Of a stretch of DNA of 9,607 nucleotides, positions 6,717 to 9,607 are shown piece after piece. The position numbers and the translations under genes are program-made. The notes under the pieces are model-generated. The model was not told the origin of the DNA and made no database searches. It saw only the letters and a program-made list of their open reading frames with translations. Each line of letters opens with the position of its first letter. The first letter of the stretch is position 1. The stretch spans positions 1-9,607 of the forward strand of contig DGTJ01000123.1 of the NCBI GenBank assembly GCA_002393725.1, given 5' to 3'. Source of the stretch: Prevotella sp. UBA4339. Lineage in GTDB: Bacteria > Bacteroidota > Bacteroidia > Bacteroidales > Bacteroidaceae.

Positions 6717-7139
6717 ATGGAGATAAGGATTGACAGTCTGGAAAATATCAGCAAGGCAGCACAGGAGTTTGTTGCCAATATTGGAGAAAGTACCGTGTAT
6801 GCCTTCTATGGCAAGATGGGAGCCGGCAAGACCACGTTTATCAAGGCAGTATGTGAAGAGTTGGGAGTGACTGACGTCATCACGTCGCCCACCTTTGCCA
6901 TCATCAATGAATACACCATCACCAGGCACCCAAGGCCTGTCACACAGATATTCCACTTCGACTTCTACCGCATAAAGAAGCTCGAGGAAGTCTACGACAT
7001 GGGCTACGAAGACTACTTCTACTCTGGCGCGCTCTGCTTCATCGAGTGGCCTGAGCTGATAGAGGAGGTCCTGCCCGATGACGCAGTGAAGGTGGTCATC
7101 AAAGAGAATGCCGACGGCAGCCGTACAGTAAGTTACTGA
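6717..7139 (+). CDS. tsaE: tRNA threonylcarbamoyladenosine biosynthesis ATPase TsaE
   Basis: TsaE is the ATPase that works with TsaB and TsaD to make t6A37 in ANN-decoding tRNAs. The 140-residue length is normal for the family. The P-loop GKMGAGKTT spans residues 32-40 with K38. The switch-like segment SPTF is at 57-60, the conserved HFDFYR at 80-85 includes D82, and FIEWPE at 108-113 is the other family signature. The ATG at 6717 lies 23 nt after porX with no promoter consensus in the gap, so cotranscription with porX is likely. The hairpin at 7146-7172 directly follows its stop and probably ends the operon. Confidence 0.96.
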   Translation: MEIRIDSLENISKAAQEFVANIGESTVYAFYGKMGAGKTTFIKAVCEELGVTDVITSPTFAIINEYTITRHPRPVTQIFHFDFYRIKKLEEVYDMGYEDYFYSGALCFIEWPELIEEVLPDDAVKVVIKENADGSRTVSY

Positions 7140-7145
7140 GCACAA

Positions 7146-7172
7146 TAATCCCCAGCTTTCGGCTGGGGATTA
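7146..7172. terminator. Bidirectional terminator hairpin between convergent clusters
   Basis: TAATCCCCAGC (7146-7156) and GCTGGGGATTA (7162-7172) form a perfect 11-bp stem with a five-base TTTCG loop. It sits 6 nt after the tsaE stop and 6 nt beyond the stop of the minus-strand gene, so it can serve both directions. T-tracts on either side are weak. Confidence 0.75.
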
Positions 7173-7178
7173 ATAGTA

Positions 7179-7499
7179 TTACAGATTCTGCTCCTGATAG
7201 TCGAGATCTGCCTGTACCACGAAGAGCACATATTCCGGAATGAGATTAGTGACACCGTTCTCCCTGGCTTTGCGGCAGACGTAGTCAGCCACTTCCTCCA
7301 TGTCGATATCCACCTCTTCTTCCTTGCTCTCCAAGATGCCGCTCTCATAGTAGTAGTCTACTATCAGATCCATCATATACAGGATACTCTCATCGCTATA
7401 ATGCTTCTTGGCATCAAATGGGATCTGCTCTCTGATGAATGCCAGTTCGCGCAGATTGTCTTCTTCGTCGAGCCTGAGCTCTTCTTCAATGCTTGCCAT
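7179..7499 (-). CDS. Conserved-looking small acidic protein of unknown function
   Basis: The 106-residue product is strongly acidic and predicted helical, starting MASIEEELRLDEEDN. It has no signal peptide, transmembrane helix or metal motif; its single cysteine (DYVCRKARE) is not part of a pair. The internal segment SILYMMDLIVDYYYESGIL and the C-terminal PEYVLFVVQADLDY look like packed helices of a small cytosolic domain. From memory, similar uncharacterised proteins occur beside thioredoxin genes in Bacteroidales, but no function is known to me. The start is the ATG at 7499, 4 nt after the trxA stop; a longer version from 7559 would overlap trxA and is less likely. It is probably cotranscribed with trxA, and the shared hairpin at 7146-7172 ends it. 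Confidence 0.8.
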   Translation of the reverse strand: MASIEEELRLDEEDNLRELAFIREQIPFDAKKHYSDESILYMMDLIVDYYYESGILESKEEEVDIDMEEVADYVCRKARENGVTNLIPEYVLFVVQADLDYQEQNL

Positions 7500-7503
7500 A
7501 GGT

Positions 7504-7821
7504 CTATAATAGAAGCCTCTGGAATTTCTCGTCCAATACTGACTCGCTCTGAGCACCAAGCACCTTCTCTACCATCTCGCCTTTACTGAAGAAGATGATT
7601 GTAGGGATGTTGCGGATACCGAACTCCATCGCGAGCATTTCATTCTCCTCGACATCGCACTTTCCTACTACGATCTTGCCTTCATACTTCTCGGCAAGCC
7701 TGGTGATGATAGGGTTTAGCGAGCGGCAAGGACCACACCATGAAGCCCAGAAATCTACTACTAATGGCTTATCGCCGAATCTAAAGCCCTCAAAATTCTC
7801 TTTTGTGATTGCAACTTCCAT
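7504..7821 (-). CDS. trxA: Thioredoxin
   Basis: This is a small cytosolic disulfide reductase of 105 residues, the classical single-domain thioredoxin length. The active site WCGPC (W28, C29, C32) follows VVDFWAS, and the cis-proline loop is NIPT with P73. The C-terminal half keeps the normal strand pattern (TIIFFSKGE and VLGAQSES). An extra cysteine lies at position 55 (VGKCDVEEN). There is no signal peptide, so cytosolic reduction of client proteins by way of thioredoxin reductase is expected. It lies 73 nt after dnaE on the same strand. No perfect promoter is seen in that gap, only a partial match (TATTTG), so it may be cotranscribed with dnaE or have a weak promoter of its own. Confidence 0.95.
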   Translation of the reverse strand: MEVAITKENFEGFRFGDKPLVVDFWASWCGPCRSLNPIITRLAEKYEGKIVVGKCDVEENEMLAMEFGIRNIPTIIFFSKGEMVEKVLGAQSESVLDEKFQRLLL

Positions 7822-7894
7822 AATCGTTTCTTTTTTTTAAGTGAATAATAAATGTAATATCTCAATATAATCTTACTTAGCAAATAGTGTGCCA

Positions 7895-9607
7895 CTAATT
7901 AATCTTGTAGTCCATCGACTCCTGGCTATCGATAAAATCTATCAGCGAATGGCGTACGTCAACAGTCTTATTGGTAGAGCGCAGCAGCACGTGCTTCTTA
8001 CCTGTGGAGTCTCTGAGCTGGAAGAAGAGCTTCGTCTTGCCGGGGTTCTCGTCTATCAGCTCGCCGAGTTCGTTTACTATCTGAGTGTCCAGCAGGTCGG
8101 ACACGAGAGTTATCGTGATACGTTCAATAGCCCTCTCCTTTACCGTCTGCAGAAGCTCTACATTCGTGACTTTCAGCTCTTTCTGATCGCTATTGCGATA
8201 TCTCGATGCCATCTTGCCTGTGACGTACACCGCAGCACCCTCAATAAACATTCCACGTAAGTTGAGCCAGTCTTCTGCGAAGAGCGCAAGTTCTCCCGAC
8301 CCCTCGAAATCCTCAAGGGTGACGATGCCCCACGGCTTGTTGTTCTTACCTATCCTCGACTGCACACTCGTCACGATTCCTCCCAGTGTGATATCCTCTC
8401 TGTCTGTCAGTGCCGCACCTCTCTCTGCCAGTTCGGTACACCGTGCATTACAGAGATTGTCGAGTATGACCTTATATTCATCCAGAGGATGTGCCGACAG
8501 ATAGATGCCGATGAGGTCACGCTCCTTGTTCAGACGCTCGATATCACTCCAGCGGACATCGTTCTTGGGAGGTTGTGGACGCGCTATCTCAACACCGTCG
8601 CCAAAAGCTCCGAAGAGAGAGTTCTGAGCCTCTGCCTGTTCCTGCTGATACATCTGGCCGTAGCGAACTAATGTGTCGAGGAACTGCTCACCCTTATTGT
8701 TCAATGCAAAATAGTCCTCGCGGCGTATTCCGAAGCTGTCGAAGCCTCCGCTCAGTGCAAGGCTCTCGAATGCCTTGCGGTTGACACTCGAGAAATTCAC
8801 TCGCTGGGCAAAGTCATAGATATCCTTATAAGGACCGTTCTTCTCGCGCTCCTCAATTATGGCAATGGCAGCGGAGTCGCCCATGCCCTTTATAGCTCCG
8901 AGGCCGAAACGTATCTCACCATGATGGTTCACACCGAACTTCTCGTATGACTCGTTGACATCAGGACCAAGGGTTGCGATGTTCCTGGCCTTGCACTCAT
9001 CCATCAGCTTGGTGATTTCAGTAATCTGATCTCTTCGCCGGCTCATGATAGCAGCCATGAACTCTGCAGGATAGTTGGCCTTGAGATATGCTGTCTGATA
9101 TGCCACCCAGGAGTAGCATGCAGCATGTGACTTGTTGAAAGCGTAGGATGCGAATTTCTCCCAGTCCGACCATATCTTCTCCAGTATCTCCGGATCATGC
9201 CCGTTCTTTATTCCACCGTTGATGAATTTGGGCTTCATTGCATCCACGATATCCTTCTTCTTCTTACCCATGGCCTTACGCAGAGCGTCACTCTCACCAC
9301 GCGTAAAGTCAGCCAGCTGACGGGAAAGAAGCATCACCTGCTCCTGATAGACTGTGATTCCGTATGTATCCTTAAGATACTTCTCCATACATGCTATCGG
9401 GTATGTGATAGGCTCAAGGCCATTCTTTCTCTTGATAAAGTCGGGGATATAATCCATTGGTCCCGGACGGTACAGCGCATTCATGGCTATGAGATCCTCG
9501 AATACTGTGGGATGCAGCTCACGCAGATACTTCTGCATACCAGCCGACTCAAACTGGAAGGTTCCGACGGTCTGTCCTTTCTGATAGAGTTCGTACGTCT
9601 TCGGGTC
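7895..9607 (-). CDS. dnaE: DNA polymerase III subunit alpha, C-terminal part (5' end beyond right edge)
   Basis: This is the replicative DNA polymerase catalytic subunit. The visible 570 codons run from DPKTYELYQKGQTVGTF at the edge to the stop at 7895; the N-terminal half (PHP domain and palm with the catalytic aspartates) lies outside the window. Recognisable segments in order: FESAGMQKYLRELHP and ALYRPGPM; YGITVYQEQVML; RKAMGKKK; FNKSHAACYSWVAYQTAYLKANYPAEFMAA (fingers); GLGAIKGMGD and NRKAFESLALSGGFD (helix-hairpin-helix region); the clamp-binding motif QNSLF at 8612-8626; and an OB-fold starting near LGGIVTSVQSRIGKNN. The order matches DnaE1-type enzymes. The frame is intact across the window. 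It heads the minus-strand cluster with trxA. Confidence 0.97.
   Translation of the reverse strand, partial: DPKTYELYQKGQTVGTFQFESAGMQKYLRELHPTVFEDLIAMNALYRPGPMDYIPDFIKRKNGLEPITYPIACMEKYLKDTYGITVYQEQVMLLSRQLADFTRGESDALRKAMGKKKKDIVDAMKPKFINGGIKNGHDPEILEKIWSDWEKFASYAFNKSHAACYSWVAYQTAYLKANYPAEFMAAIMSRRRDQITEITKLMDECKARNIATLGPDVNESYEKFGVNHHGEIRFGLGAIKGMGDSAAIAIIEEREKNGPYKDIYDFAQRVNFSSVNRKAFESLALSGGFDSFGIRREDYFALNNKGEQFLDTLVRYGQMYQQEQAEAQNSLFGAFGDGVEIARPQPPKNDVRWSDIERLNKERDLIGIYLSAHPLDEYKVILDNLCNARCTELAERGAALTDREDITLGGIVTSVQSRIGKNNKPWGIVTLEDFEGSGELALFAEDWLNLRGMFIEGAAVYVTGKMASRYRNSDQKELKVTNVELLQTVKERAIERITITLVSDLLDTQIVNELGELIDENPGKTKLFFQLRDSTGKKHVLLRSTNKTVDVRHSLIDFIDSQESMDYKIN

Noticed and set aside
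7822..7894. Promoter for trxA in the gap after dnaE
   Set aside because: On the minus strand only a partial element (ACTATTTG) is found. It lacks the TA of TAnnTTTG and has no TTTG at the right distance. A TTTG with TA about 21 nt further on lacks the TTTG of the -7 box. Too weak to annotate.

Overview
The window looks like chromosomal DNA from a member of the Bacteroidota, most likely Bacteroidales close to Prevotella. Three things support this: the genes (a PorW/SprE-type lipoprotein next to a PorX-type REC-PglZ regulator, both belonging to the type IX secretion (T9SS) regulatory set); two clear promoters of the Bacteroidota form TTTG-N20-TAnnTTTG; and the lack of Shine-Dalgarno-like sequences before the starts. 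The genus is an inference from protein style, not a database match.

Layout. Positions 1-131 hold about three copies of a 42-bp tandem repeat. Two plus-strand frames and one minus-strand frame stay open through it, and a minus-strand ORF starting at 170 runs off the left edge. Positions 171-434 contain no convincing gene, but they hold a structured inverted repeat and, next to it, the terminator of a minus-strand tRNA-Pro(GGG) gene (435-507). Between the tRNA and aroA lies a divergent promoter region with one consensus promoter in each direction.

Plus-strand cluster (694-7139). The order is aroA (EPSP synthase), a PorW-type TPR lipoprotein, a PorX-type response regulator with a PglZ domain, and tsaE (tRNA t6A biosynthesis ATPase). 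Gaps are 11, 4 and 23 nt, so one operon reading from the aroA promoter is likely. It would mix housekeeping metabolism with T9SS regulation.

Minus-strand cluster (9607-7179). The C-terminal 570 codons of dnaE (DNA polymerase III alpha, cut by the window edge) are followed by trxA (thioredoxin) and a small acidic protein of unknown function. The two clusters converge on a strong hairpin at 7146-7172.

Most unusual point. The porW reading frame continues upstream, without a stop, into a small cysteine-containing membrane-protein segment starting at 1962. The junction, just before the lipoprotein signal peptide, holds four perfect tandem copies of the 7-bp unit GAGGAAG. Because 7 is not a multiple of 3, gain or loss of one copy would disconnect the upstream starts from PorW. 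This suggests either a phase-variable switch on a T9SS regulator or a recent decay and fusion of a small gene.
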